A DNA stretch of 64,000 bases from AP-15 sp963832875 (GCA_963832875.1 CAWHWB010000010.1:124001-188000), one strand, 5' to 3'. Shown: positions 54,155 through 62,848, counted from the stretch's first letter. Notes: generated from the sequence alone by a model not told the origin. Numbers and translations are program-made.

Positions 54155-55747
54155 CTATCCGGCAGCGACCTGGCATGGCCGGACGGTTTGCGTTTCCTCT
54201 GCCAAAGCCACTGCTGCGGCCAGCGGGGCGGGGACTGGGCGATGGGCCTGCACCCGCGCGGCCGGCAGCGCCACGACGACCCGCGTCCCGCGCCCCTTCT
54301 CGCTGGCAATGGAAAACGTGCCGCCATGCAGTTCGGTCAGCCGCCGCGCCAATGGCAGCCCGAGGCCGGTCCCCTCGCGGCGGCGGGCGAGACCGCAATC
54401 CACTTGGCCGAACGGCTCGCCAGCGATCGCGATTTCAGCTGCCGTCATCCCCAGACCGGTATCGCGCACCTCGAATTCGACGCCGCCCTCGGCGGCCCGG
54501 CGCACGGCGACGACAACGGCGCCACCGGGGTCGGTGAATTTGACCGCATTGCCCAGTAGGTTCAGCAGGATCTGCTTGAGCCGGGTCGAGTCGGCGATCA
54601 GCAGCGGCATCCCGTCTTCGATTTCAACCGAAAGATTCAATTCCCCGGACGATGCCCGCTCTGCGACAAAGGCGAGGCAGGTCTCGGCAAGAGGGCCCAC
54701 CTCGATCCCTTCGTCCTCGTCGAGTTCAAACTTCCCGGCGTCGATCTTTGCCAAATCGAGGATCTCGTTGATGATGTCCAGCAGATGCGCCCCGCTCTGA
54801 CGAACGTAACCGACATACTCCTGCTGCCGAGGGTCGAGCGTCCCAGCGGTGCCCCGTTCCAGCATCTCAGAAAAGCCAAGGATCGCGTTCAATGGGGTCC
54901 GGAGCTCATGGCTCATATTGGCGAGGAACTGCGATTTGGCCAAGTTCGCGGCTTCCGCTTCGGCCTTGGCATCGCGCAGATTGCGCTCGATCCGCACCCG
55001 CTCGCTGATATCGCGCGTGGTTCCGCGGTAGCCAAAAAACCGTCCTGAGGCATCGAAAATCGGCTTGCCGCTGACCGAAATCGTATGCTCGGGCTCGGTC
55101 GCGACCTTTCGAGTATAGACGAATTCGCGAAACGGCTCATGCCGTTCCAGGACGATCATGTGCTCACGCCATTTCTCGGGCTCCCTATCGAGGTCCGTCG
55201 CCAGCTCCCAACGGGGCCGACCGAGGCGGCGGCTCGGGTCTTGGCCGAACAAGCGGAGGCGGTCCGACAGAAAGTTAAAGCAATGGTACCGGTCGGTTTC
55301 CCAATACCAGTCCGATCCGGTCTCGGCGAAATCCCGCAAGCGGGCTTCGCCGTCGCGCCGCGCCGCCTCCGCCCTCTCATACTCCTCGGAGCGCCGGCGC
55401 AGCGATGCGGCGGCAAAGTGCATCGCTCGGACGACCTCGTCGATCTCGGCAACGCACGATGGGTTTTGCGGCGGCATGGCGCCATCGGCCAGCGCTTCGG
55501 CCGCGCGTGCGAGCGCCCGCATCGATCTGATCAGCCGACCGGCCGCCCACAGCGCGACGACGCCGCCCAGCAACCGCAAGCCGATCCCGGTCAGAGCGAT
55601 CCCGCCGACCGCCCCGAATTCGTGCCAGTGCCGGTCGAGACGCGTCAAGACCAGCGGTCCCAGAGCGACAGTCGGCAGGATCGGCGCAGCGATCATGACG
55701 ATCAGCAACGCCCGCAGCGAACGGAATGAGGTTGCCGCAAAGCGCAT
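54155..55747 (-). CDS. PAS-domain sensor histidine kinase (orphan)
   Basis: A 530-residue membrane kinase. Two membrane segments (ALLIVMIAAPILPTVALGPL and about residues 45-70) are followed by a HAMP-like stretch (RLIRSMRALARAAEALADGA) and a PAS domain (about 140-255, DWYWETDRYHCFNFLS, FGYRGTTRDISERV). The HisKA domain (SQFLANMSHELRTPLNAILG, phospho-His) and the HATPase domain (LLNLLGNAVKFTD, DTGLGM, GTGLGLPLARRL) come last. There is no receiver domain and no response regulator gene nearby, so its partner is elsewhere. It lies 49 nt upstream of glgA on the same strand. Confidence 0.92.
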   Translation of the reverse strand: MRFAATSFRSLRALLIVMIAAPILPTVALGPLVLTRLDRHWHEFGAVGGIALTGIGLRLLGGVVALWAAGRLIRSMRALARAAEALADGAMPPQNPSCVAEIDEVVRAMHFAAASLRRRSEEYERAEAARRDGEARLRDFAETGSDWYWETDRYHCFNFLSDRLRLFGQDPSRRLGRPRWELATDLDREPEKWREHMIVLERHEPFREFVYTRKVATEPEHTISVSGKPIFDASGRFFGYRGTTRDISERVRIERNLRDAKAEAEAANLAKSQFLANMSHELRTPLNAILGFSEMLERGTAGTLDPRQQEYVGYVRQSGAHLLDIINEILDLAKIDAGKFELDEDEGIEVGPLAETCLAFVAERASSGELNLSVEIEDGMPLLIADSTRLKQILLNLLGNAVKFTDPGGAVVVAVRRAAEGGVEFEVRDTGLGMTAAEIAIAGEPFGQVDCGLARRREGTGLGLPLARRLTELHGGTFSIASEKGRGTRVVVALPAARVQAHRPVPAPLAAAVALAEETQTVRPCQVAAG

Positions 55748-55840
55748 TGCCGGACCGCCTTCCGCCCGGCATCCAATGCTGAATTTATTGATATTGGATT
55801 AGCGGCGTTTCGTCGATCTTTTGCGCAATCTTTCCCAGCG

Positions 55841-56452
55841 TCAGTGCTGCGCCGGCGGAACGGCGAATTGAGCCGAGGCGCCCGGCGCGGAGCCAGATAC
55901 CGTCGGTGCGGGTTCGACAAAGCCCGAGCCGGCAGCAGGCGCGCCGGCCGTCGGGGCCGGAACGACAAACCCCGCGCCCGAGGCTTGGCCCGTACCCGAC
56001 GATGCCGCCGCCGTCGGCGTCCGCGAGCGTCTGTGAACCACATGCCTTCTGGTTCGGTAGGTCGGCTCCGGTTCGGCGTAGTAGACCGGCTGCATGTAAT
56101 AGGGCGGTATGTTATCGCCCTTGGCGTACATGCAAGCAGAGTAGGCGGAATCATATTGCTGCTGCAACGCGGAGGTCGCCTGGGTGTTGACGTCCACCGC
56201 GTTGTCGCCGGTTCCGGTCATCAGATTCTGCAATGCGGTCCCGGCAACCTGATTGTTGGCGGCTTGTATCGCCGGGGCCATTTGCTGATTGGCCTGCGCC
56301 GCGCACGCAGCATGATCGGAGGCGAGGTCGGCGGGCAGCTTTCCGGGCCCGGGCGTCGCGACCACGCTTGGCGACATCACCGCCGGAACGCACCCCGCCA
56401 AGACGACAATTTGCGCCGCCGCCGCAACCGAAATCCAAGTCCACATTTTCAT
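55841..56452 (-). CDS. Small hypothetical lipoprotein
   Basis: A 203-residue protein with a signal peptide and lipobox (QIVVLAGC, Cys about residue 21). The mature part contains DHAACAAQANQQMAPAIQAA, with Cys residues that could pair (the second in SAYSACMYAKGDNI). A Tyr/Pro-rich stretch (IPPYYMQPVYYAEPEPTYRT) and a Pro/Ala/Gly-rich tail with repeats of GFV-PAPT follow. The function is unknown; it looks like a surface or envelope protein. The start at 56452 is preferred over 56485 as it places the signal at the N-terminus. It lies 34 nt after the nuclease-like gene on the same strand. Confidence 0.72.
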   Translation of the reverse strand: MKMWTWISVAAAAQIVVLAGCVPAVMSPSVVATPGPGKLPADLASDHAACAAQANQQMAPAIQAANNQVAGTALQNLMTGTGDNAVDVNTQATSALQQQYDSAYSACMYAKGDNIPPYYMQPVYYAEPEPTYRTRRHVVHRRSRTPTAAASSGTGQASGAGFVVPAPTAGAPAAGSGFVEPAPTVSGSAPGASAQFAVPPAQH

Positions 56453-56486
56453 GTTCGCCTCCCGTCTCGGACGTTGTTCGGTCATT

Positions 56487-57413
56487 TCAAGGTTGCGCCC
56501 AAAGGCCGCGTCGCGCCTGGCGAGCCGCGGTTTCGCTCTGGCGATAATCGGGCGTGGCGCCGTCGCCGACCCGCCCGGCGCCGTTCAGGATCGCCGCTTC
56601 GGCAACGTCGACCCCGCCGCCGGTAAGGCAGTGATAGCGACCGGTCTGCGCGTCCGGCTCGCACATCAGCGCGCCCTGGCCTCGCACCCAGTTTTCGAAC
56701 GGCGCCAACACCTCCTGCGGCCCCGGATCGATGCCCGAGAGGCGGATGCGCTGGTCGTTTACGACCAATGTCGCCGCATTCGGAACCCTGGTGACCGGCC
56801 CGCGGATCACGCCAGGCGCGGCGGCCGGCGTCGCCCCAGGCGCCGATATCGGCGGCGGCGATGGCGCTGGCGGCGTCCCGCTTTCTGCGGCCGCAGGCGC
56901 AGTGCCCGGTCCGGGCGCGGCCGTAGGCGGCGACGGCGCACCGCCGCCGGTCTCGAATGCGATCGCACCTCTCGGCACATAAGCGAGCGAGTGATCGGGC
57001 AACTCGATCCGCACCCATTGCTTGCCGGCCATGACGCCGATCGCCTTGACCTCGGCGCCGGCCCGGATCTCGCCCGATGGCTTGCCGTTGGCCGACGGTC
57101 GATCAAGCGCCTGCACCGTCTCTCGCAGCCGCACATTCTGGTTCAGCCATTCCTCGACCGTCGGCGACGGCGCCGCAGAGGGTGCGGCAGATCCGGGCGC
57201 GGGCTCAGTCGCGAACCCCGGCAAGGGCTCGGCCGCGAAAGCCGCAATCGACGCGAGAAGGAATATTGTCGTAATCCGTCCGGCGCGAGCATTGGTCTGT
57301 TCGGCGATTGGGCCGGTCCGCCAGCGCATCAGGGTAGTGCGGCGACCCATCGAGCATCGCCATCGATGCCCGCGACTGACCAGCTCTGCACGCATGCCGA
57401 TATTGCTGTTCAT
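56487..57413 (-). CDS. Exported SH3-domain plus degenerate thermonuclease (SNase-like) protein
   Basis: The product has up to 308 residues. An export signal (ITTIFLLASIAAFAAEPLPG) is preceded by about 45 residues of doubtful N-terminus, so the start may be later. A bacterial SH3 domain follows (EIRAGAEVKAIGVMAGKQWV, VRIELPDHSLAYVPRGAI), then a Pro/Ala linker and an SNase-like domain (TRVPNAATLVVNDQRIRLSG, TGRYHCLTGGGVDVAEAAIL, RGLWAQP). The Arg of RLSGID and the Arg of TGRY match active-site positions. The usual DGDT metal motif reads NAAT, and DTPE reads DPGPQE. Nuclease activity is therefore doubtful. It is divergent from the DUF6600 gene. Confidence 0.75.
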   Translation of the reverse strand: MNSNIGMRAELVSRGHRWRCSMGRRTTLMRWRTGPIAEQTNARAGRITTIFLLASIAAFAAEPLPGFATEPAPGSAAPSAAPSPTVEEWLNQNVRLRETVQALDRPSANGKPSGEIRAGAEVKAIGVMAGKQWVRIELPDHSLAYVPRGAIAFETGGGAPSPPTAAPGPGTAPAAAESGTPPAPSPPPISAPGATPAAAPGVIRGPVTRVPNAATLVVNDQRIRLSGIDPGPQEVLAPFENWVRGQGALMCEPDAQTGRYHCLTGGGVDVAEAAILNGAGRVGDGATPDYRQSETAARQARRGLWAQP

Positions 57414-57621
57414 CCGAAAACGCCGGCATCGCTTTGCGGGAACCGCCTGCTTTACAGTTCAACACAAAATTGGTTCGAGTGCAATCGAGAAGAGAAGTAT
57501 AAGCTAATGACCTTGTTTTGTTCGCATAAGTGTTAACGTCTGGGAGAAGTGGCGCCGAGATTTGGCGAATGTAATGGGCGCGCTGCGAAATGGTTGATCA
57601 GGCCTACCTATTCGCAGTAGA

Positions 57622-59601
57622 GTGACTAAGCCACCCAGAAGGTCAAAGGGATGGTCCCTCGCGCGATTGCTCGCCCCGACTGCTGAACCGGCCGTGCTGT
57701 TCCCCCGCACGCTGCGACGCTCGGCTGCACGGCTGATCGGCTGTGTCGTTTTGGGCTGCTGCGGCATCGCGATCGCAGCGACCGCGCCGGCGCGCGCCGA
57801 GGATCCGCCGCACCGGGTCGGAAGCCTCAACTACATTTCCGGAGAGGTCGCCTACGCGTTGCGCGGCGAGGCCGGCGAACCCGGCGTGTCCGACGCGCTG
57901 GCTTGGTCGGAGGCCGATTTCAACCAGCCGGTATGTCAGGACATGTCCCTGAGGACCGGTGCCCTGGCCCGCGCCAGGGTTCGGATCGGCCCCGACGCCA
58001 TCCAGATGTCGTCCGACACCTGGCTCAACATGCTCAATCTCAGCGATCGGTTGATAGAGGCCAGCGTCCGGTATGGCCGGATCCATTTGCAGCTCAGCAA
58101 GCTGGACGACGGCGAAACCGTGGAGCTCGAGCTGCCGCGCGGTTCGCTGTGGCTGCTGGAGCCCGGCGCCTACGACATCGAAACGGGGGGCGGAGCGCAA
58201 GACCAACCGACCCGCATCGTCGTCTTCGAGGGGAAGGCGCGCTTTGTCGGCGGGCAGGCCGATCTGCCGATCGCCGCCGGCGAGGAAGTGCAGGTTAGCG
58301 GCAGCTATCCCGCCGTGGTGACCGCCGAGCGCAGCACAACGGTCGCGAACCCCGCCCCGCCGGTATCGTCCCCCGCGCCGGCATCGCCCCTCGCGCCGGC
58401 ATCGCCACTCGCGCCGGCATCGACCGCCGCAGCGGCAGCAGTGGCACCCGCGCCAATGCCTCCGAGCCTGCCCGACACCGCTCCGCCCCCTGCCGCGCCA
58501 CCGCCGAAAGATGGTGCGCAGGGCGGCCAGCCGACCTCCGTGCCGGCCAACCTCGCGCCCCCCGCGGCGGCGACCCGGCCGGCGGCGACGACGCCGACTT
58601 CGACCGCGGCCACGGCATCCGGCGGATCGGGGTCCGCCCTGCTGCCATCGACGTCGGTTGCCGCCGCTTCCGGCCAGGCACCCTCCGACGATTTTCTGCT
58701 GTGGGTCGAAAAATCGGATGACCAGGCGCAGCCCGCGCCGCAATCGGCGCAGTATGTGTCGCCGGAGACGACCGGCTACGACGCGCTCGATCGCTACGGC
58801 CGCTGGGACACCCTCCCCGATGGCGAGCCGGTCTGGTTTCCGACTTCGGTTCCCGACGACTGGGCGCCTTATCGCTTTGGCCATTGGGATTCGATCCCGC
58901 CCTGGGGCTGGACCTGGATCGACGACCAGCCCTGGGGGTTCGCGCCCTTTCACTACGGCCGCTGGATCAATGTCGACGGACATTGGGGGTGGGACCCAGG
59001 TGCGGTAGCGCCTCACCCTGTTTACGCGCCGGCGCTCGTCGCTTTCCTCGACGCGCCTGACGGTTCTGGGGGCCCGGACGGCGGCCCCGATGTCGCATGG
59101 TTCCCGCTGGGGCCCGGCGACGACTACGCACCCTGGTATCCGGCGGGCCCGGATTATGTCGAAAGCGTCAATGCCGCCTATTGGGGTCATGCCCGCAGCT
59201 TCTATCGGGGCGAGCATGGAAGGGAGGCGTGGCGGGGCCAATATTTCAACCGTCGGTTCGCCACGATGGTCTCCCGCGGGGCCTTCGCCGACGGCCGCCG
59301 GGTCGACCGCGAAATGATGCGAGTGCCGGCCGACCGGTTGGAGCATGCCGCGGTCATGCACGGCGCGCCGCGGATCGCCTCGGCGGCGATGCGAAATCCG
59401 GCAGGACCGGGGGAATTTCGCGGCGGTGCGCGGACAATTCCGGCCGCGGCCGGCCCGGGCGGGCTCGGCCGCGTACCGGGATCGGAGCGGGCGGCTTCGG
59501 GGAATATCGGCGGACGGGTCGGGCCGGCAGCTGCCGGGCGAGAAGGCCGCGAGTTCGGCGCAATCGCGGCAGGAATCCGCGCGCTCCGAGGTCGGCCATA
59601 A
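57622..59601 (+). CDS. FecR-like, Trp-rich DUF6600 envelope protein (first frame)
   Basis: A 659-residue exported protein. A signal region (LIGCVVLGCCGIAIAATAPA) is followed by a FecR-like beta domain (RVGSLNYISGEVAYALRGEA, VELELPRGSLWLLEPGAYDI) and a Pro/Ala-rich linker (about 235-350). Trp/Tyr/Gly repeats characteristic of DUF6600 come next (YGRWDTLPDGEPVWFPTSV, WAPYRFGHWDSIPPWGWTW, WGFAPFHYGRWINVDGHWGW). Family members often end in long low-complexity tails. Here the frame ends at 59601, but the neighbouring frame carries a repeat tail to 59962, so a frameshift near 59540 is likely. The start is GTG at 57622. Confidence 0.8.
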   Translation: MTKPPRRSKGWSLARLLAPTAEPAVLFPRTLRRSAARLIGCVVLGCCGIAIAATAPARAEDPPHRVGSLNYISGEVAYALRGEAGEPGVSDALAWSEADFNQPVCQDMSLRTGALARARVRIGPDAIQMSSDTWLNMLNLSDRLIEASVRYGRIHLQLSKLDDGETVELELPRGSLWLLEPGAYDIETGGGAQDQPTRIVVFEGKARFVGGQADLPIAAGEEVQVSGSYPAVVTAERSTTVANPAPPVSSPAPASPLAPASPLAPASTAAAAAVAPAPMPPSLPDTAPPPAAPPPKDGAQGGQPTSVPANLAPPAAATRPAATTPTSTAATASGGSGSALLPSTSVAAASGQAPSDDFLLWVEKSDDQAQPAPQSAQYVSPETTGYDALDRYGRWDTLPDGEPVWFPTSVPDDWAPYRFGHWDSIPPWGWTWIDDQPWGFAPFHYGRWINVDGHWGWDPGAVAPHPVYAPALVAFLDAPDGSGGPDGGPDVAWFPLGPGDDYAPWYPAGPDYVESVNAAYWGHARSFYRGEHGREAWRGQYFNRRFATMVSRGAFADGRRVDREMMRVPADRLEHAAVMHGAPRIASAAMRNPAGPGEFRGGARTIPAAAGPGGLGRVPGSERAASGNIGGRVGPAAAGREGREFGAIAAGIRALRGRP

Positions 59602-59962
59602 CCCCGCTCCGGCGGAGCACGGCGGGTTCCGCTCGGTCGGCCGGCCGCAGGCGTTCCAGAATTCGGCGCAAGGCTATCGCGGCGGAGCTCAGCAGTTCGG
59701 TCGGCCGCAGGCTTTCCAGAATTCGGCGCAAGGCTATCGCGGCGGAGCTCAGCAGTTCGGTCGGCCGCAGGCCTTTCAAAATTCCTTTCAAGGCTATCGC
59801 GGCGGCGCGCAGCAATTCGGCCGCCCGCAAGCTTTCCAGACTCCTGCGGCCGGCTATCGCGGCGGCGGGATGATGATGGGCCGTGGCGTGCCGCAGATGG
59901 CGGCCCGCCCGGCGGCGGTGCACGTGGGCGGCGGAGGGGGAGGAGGAGGACGCCACAAATAA
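59540..59962 (+). pseudogene. Probable out-of-frame C-terminal tail of the DUF6600 protein
   Basis: In the frame one base away from the 57622 gene the sequence continues as GHNPAPAEHGGFRSVGRPQA, then four 20-residue repeats (GRPQAFQNSAQGYRGGAQQF type), ending GGGGGGRHK and a stop at 59962. Such Gln/Gly-rich tails are usual for DUF6600 proteins. No separate ribosome-binding site precedes it. A single indel around 59535-59560 would join it to the upstream frame, giving a protein of about 780 residues. Confidence 0.6.
59641..59880 (+). repeat. Four 60-bp tandem repeats in the DUF6600 tail
   Basis: The units start at 59641, 59701, 59761 and 59821. The first two differ at about two positions; the third and fourth are more diverged. 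All keep the phase of a 20-residue repeat with AFQ, GYRGG and QQFGRPQ. The exact 60-bp period implies duplication within the coding tail. Confidence 0.9.
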
Positions 59963-60079
59963 GCCGACGCGCGGCGGGTATCCTGCTATCCGGCGTGCGC
60001 TGTTCGCATCGGGCGCAGCCCAGGACGCGGGATTCGAGGCTGCGCGAGTTGTTGCCCGTGCTGCGCTTGCGCTAAGGTC

Positions 60080-61120
60080 ATGCGGATGACCATCGAAGGC
60101 CAACAGCGCACCGAACGCCGATTGGCGGCGATCCTCGCGGCCGACGTTGTCGGCTATTCGCGCCTGATGAGCGCGGACGAGGAAGGCACCCACGTCGCGC
60201 TGAAGGCGGTATGGCGCGAGGTGACCGACCCCAAAATCGACGGCCATCGCGGGCGGATCGTCAAAACCATGGGTGATGGGCTGCTCGTCGAATTCGCCAG
60301 CGTCGTCGATGCCGTGCGCTGCGCGGTCGACATCCAGCGGGCGATGGGCCTGCGCAATGCGGAAAACCCCGCCGGGGAGCCGATCGTGTTTCGCATCGGT
60401 ATCAATGTCGGCGACATCATTATCGATGGTGCGGATATTTTCGGCGACGGCGTCAACATCGCGGCCCGGCTCGAAGGCTTGGCGGCGCCGGGCGGCATCT
60501 GCGTTAGCCGGATCGTGCGCGACCAGGTGCGCGACAAGCTTGGCTTCGGCTTTGAGGATCTGGGCCCGCAGCAGGTCAAAAACATCGCTCGGCCGGTCCA
60601 CGTCTTCCGCATTCCGCTCGACGCTCCGCTTACATCAGCGGACTTCCCCCGCCAGCCCGGCCCCGCTCCGAAGCGAGGAGGCTTGCGCCTCGCCGGCAGT
60701 GTCGCCGGAGCGGCTGCGGTCATCGGTGCCATGCTTTTCCTATTGAAGATATCGCCGGGGCCGGGAGCTTCGCCGCCGTTGCCGGTGATTGGAGACGCCA
60801 TCTTCTTCGGCAAAGATCAGGCGGTGATGCCCCGGTCCGCGGGGGCGGCGATCCGACAGCAGGCGGCCTTCCTACGGGACAACCCAAACGTCACGATAAC
60901 CGTCGAGGCTTATTGCTCCGACGATGAGGGTGCGCGAGAAGGCCCAAAGGTGATCGCGGAGCTGCGCGCCAATCAGGTGCGGGACGCGCTCGAAACAAGC
61001 GGCATCGCCGCCCGTCGGATCAAGATCGAGAACGCTTGCCACCCCGGACGCGCTACAGCAAACGCCGCCGATGAAGCAACAGCAGCGCAGAATCGCCGGG
61101 CGGTGCTGATCCGAAACTGA
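60080..61120 (+). CDS. Class III adenylate/guanylate cyclase fused through a membrane helix to an OmpA-like domain
   Basis: A 346-residue protein in three parts. Residues about 12-170 form a class III cyclase domain: LAADVVGYSRLMSADEEGTH (metal Asp), VKTMGDGLLVEF (metal Asp), IGINVGDIIIDG and FGDGVNIAARLEGLA (Asn and Arg for the transition state). A membrane segment (LAGSVAGAAAVIGAMLFLL) follows at about 202-222. Residues about 235-346 look like an OmpA/Pal-type peptidoglycan-binding domain: IFFGKDQAVM, LRDNPNVTITVEAYCSDDEG, LRANQVRDALETSGIAARRI, QNRRAVL. If exported as drawn, the cell wall side is linked to cytoplasmic cAMP or cGMP synthesis. The OmpA match is by pattern and less sure than the cyclase. 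Confidence 0.85.
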   Translation: MRMTIEGQQRTERRLAAILAADVVGYSRLMSADEEGTHVALKAVWREVTDPKIDGHRGRIVKTMGDGLLVEFASVVDAVRCAVDIQRAMGLRNAENPAGEPIVFRIGINVGDIIIDGADIFGDGVNIAARLEGLAAPGGICVSRIVRDQVRDKLGFGFEDLGPQQVKNIARPVHVFRIPLDAPLTSADFPRQPGPAPKRGGLRLAGSVAGAAAVIGAMLFLLKISPGPGASPPLPVIGDAIFFGKDQAVMPRSAGAAIRQQAAFLRDNPNVTITVEAYCSDDEGAREGPKVIAELRANQVRDALETSGIAARRIKIENACHPGRATANAADEATAAQNRRAVLIRN

Positions 61121-61141
61121 CCGGCGGCTGCGGCAAAAAGT

Positions 61142-62161
61142 TCAGTTCCGGGTCTTGTCGACCAGGCGGTTCTCGCCGATCCACGGCATCATCGCGCGTA
61201 GCTTTTCGCCGACCTCCTCGATCTGGTGCGCGGCGGCGCGGCGGCGCATTGCCTTGAAGCTCGGCTGGCCGGCGGTGTTTTCGAGCACCCATTCGCGGGC
61301 GAAACTGCCGGATTGGATGTCGGCGAGGATCTTCTTCATCTCGGCGCGCACATGCTCGTCGATGACCCTCGGCCCGCGCGAGTAGTCGCCGTACTCGGCC
61401 GTGTTCGACACCGAATAACGCATGTTGGCGATACCGCCCTCATAGATCAGGTCGACGATCAGCTTGACCTCGTGGCAGCATTCGAAATAGGCCATCTCGG
61501 GTGCATAGCCCGCTTCGACCAGGGTCTCGAAGCCGGCGAGGATCAGCGAGGTCAGCCCGCCGCATAAGACCGACTGCTCGCCGAAGAGATCGGTCTCGCA
61601 TTCCTCGCGGAACGTCGTCTCGATCACCCCGGCGCGGCCGCCGCCGATCGCGGAGGCATAGCTGAGCGCCAATTCGAGCGCGTTGCCGGACGGATTCTGG
61701 TCGACCGCGACCAGGCACGGCACGCCGCCGCCGCGCAGATATTCCGAGCGCACCGTATGGCCCGGCCCCTTTGGCGCGATCATGAACACGTCCATGTCCG
61801 GGCGCGGCTCGATCAGCCGGAAATGGATGCTGAGCCCGTGGGCGACCGCGAGCGCGGTCCCCTCGCGCATGTTGGGGCGCAACTCGGCGCCGTAGAGCCC
61901 CGCTTGGAGCTCGTCAGGAGCCAAGACCATGACGATGTCGGCCCATTTCGCCGCCTCGGAATTGGTCATGACCTTGAGGCCGACGGCTTCGGCCTTTGGC
62001 GCCGAGGCCGAGCCCGGGCGCAGCGCCACGACCACGTCCTTGACCCCGCTGTCGCGCAGATTGTTGGCGTGGGCATGGCCCTGGCTGCCATAGCCGATGA
62101 CCGCGACCTTCCTCGCCTTGATCAGGTTCACATCGGCGTCGCGATCATAATACACCCGCAT
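61142..62161 (-). CDS. ilvC: Ketol-acid reductoisomerase, class I, NADP+
   Basis: The enzyme converts acetolactate or acetohydroxybutyrate to dihydroxy-acids in branched-chain amino acid synthesis. The 339-residue protein has the Rossmann motif VIGYGSQGHAHANNLRDSGV. The loop VALRPGSAS supports NADPH. Also seen are MIAPKGPGHTVRSEY, FREECETDLFGEQSVLCGGL (metal-binding Asp/Glu) and CCHEVKLIVDLIYEGGI. It follows ilvB and ilvN on the same strand, separated from ilvN by 150 nt that hold a palindromic repeat. Confidence 0.98.
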   Translation of the reverse strand: MRVYYDRDADVNLIKARKVAVIGYGSQGHAHANNLRDSGVKDVVVALRPGSASAPKAEAVGLKVMTNSEAAKWADIVMVLAPDELQAGLYGAELRPNMREGTALAVAHGLSIHFRLIEPRPDMDVFMIAPKGPGHTVRSEYLRGGGVPCLVAVDQNPSGNALELALSYASAIGGGRAGVIETTFREECETDLFGEQSVLCGGLTSLILAGFETLVEAGYAPEMAYFECCHEVKLIVDLIYEGGIANMRYSVSNTAEYGDYSRGPRVIDEHVRAEMKKILADIQSGSFAREWVLENTAGQPSFKAMRRRAAAHQIEEVGEKLRAMMPWIGENRLVDKTRN

Positions 62162-62187
62162 CTTCAGCCTCCTCGCTGTTGCTGTTG

Positions 62188-62270
62188 CCGTCGCCCCGCC
62201 AAAGCGGGGGTCCAGGGGCGAATGGTGGAAGCTACGGCCCTGGGTTCCCGCTTTCGCGGGAATGACGACG
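62188..62270. repeat. Palindromic intergenic repeat in the ilvN-ilvC spacer
   Basis: CGTCGCCCCGCCAAAGCGGG with GGTCCAGG on the left, and CCTGGGTTCCCGCTTTCGCGGGAATGACG on the right, form a long hairpin of the same family as 50706-50784. It occupies more than half of the 150-nt ilvN-ilvC spacer. Confidence 0.75.
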
Positions 62271-62311
62271 TAAGTTGCAAACCGCCCAACCGGCGGGATT
62301 CTGCCTTCCGA

Positions 62312-62815
62312 CTAAAAACTCGCCGCGCCGCGCGAAATCGCGACGGCGCCGGTGCGCGAGATCTCGGCGAGCCCCAGCGGCTCCATCAGCGAGATAAAGG
62401 CGTTCAGCTTCTCGGCGGAGCCGGTCATTTCGAAGACGAAGCTGTCGGTCGTCGAATCGACGACGCGGGCGCGGAAGATGTCGGCCAGCCGCAGCGACTC
62501 GATGCGCGCCTCGCCTTTTCCGGCGACCTTGATCAGCATCATCTCGCGCTCGACGAACGGCCCCTCGTCGGTCAAATCGTGGACCTCATGCACCGGCACC
62601 AGCCGCGAGAGTTGCGCCTTGATCTGCTCGATGATCATGCGCGTACCGGAGGTCACGATCGTGATCCGCGACAGCCGATCGCGGCGATCGATCTCAGCCA
62701 CCGTCAGGCTTTCGATATTGTAGCCCCGCCCGGAAAACAGCCCGACGACGCGGGCGAGAATCCCGGGCTCGTTATCGACCAGGACGGCGATCGTATGACG
62801 CTCGATATCAGCCAC
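62312..62815 (-). CDS. ilvN: Acetolactate synthase small (regulatory) subunit
   Basis: The small subunit activates the catalytic subunit and confers feedback inhibition by valine. The 167-residue protein has an ACT domain at the N-terminus (HTIAVLVDNEPGILARVVGL, FSGRGYNIESLTVAEID) and the C-terminal IlvH domain (FVEREMMLIKVAGKGEARIE, VDSTTDSFVFEMTGSAEKLN). I chose the GTG at 62815, giving the usual start VADIERHTI; an ATG at 62872 would extend into the repeat at 62849. It lies between ilvB and ilvC. Confidence 0.95.
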   Translation of the reverse strand: MADIERHTIAVLVDNEPGILARVVGLFSGRGYNIESLTVAEIDRRDRLSRITIVTSGTRMIIEQIKAQLSRLVPVHEVHDLTDEGPFVEREMMLIKVAGKGEARIESLRLADIFRARVVDSTTDSFVFEMTGSAEKLNAFISLMEPLGLAEISRTGAVAISRGAASF

Positions 62816-62848
62816 GACGTGGGCCGCCCTTGCAGTCCACTGCCATTT

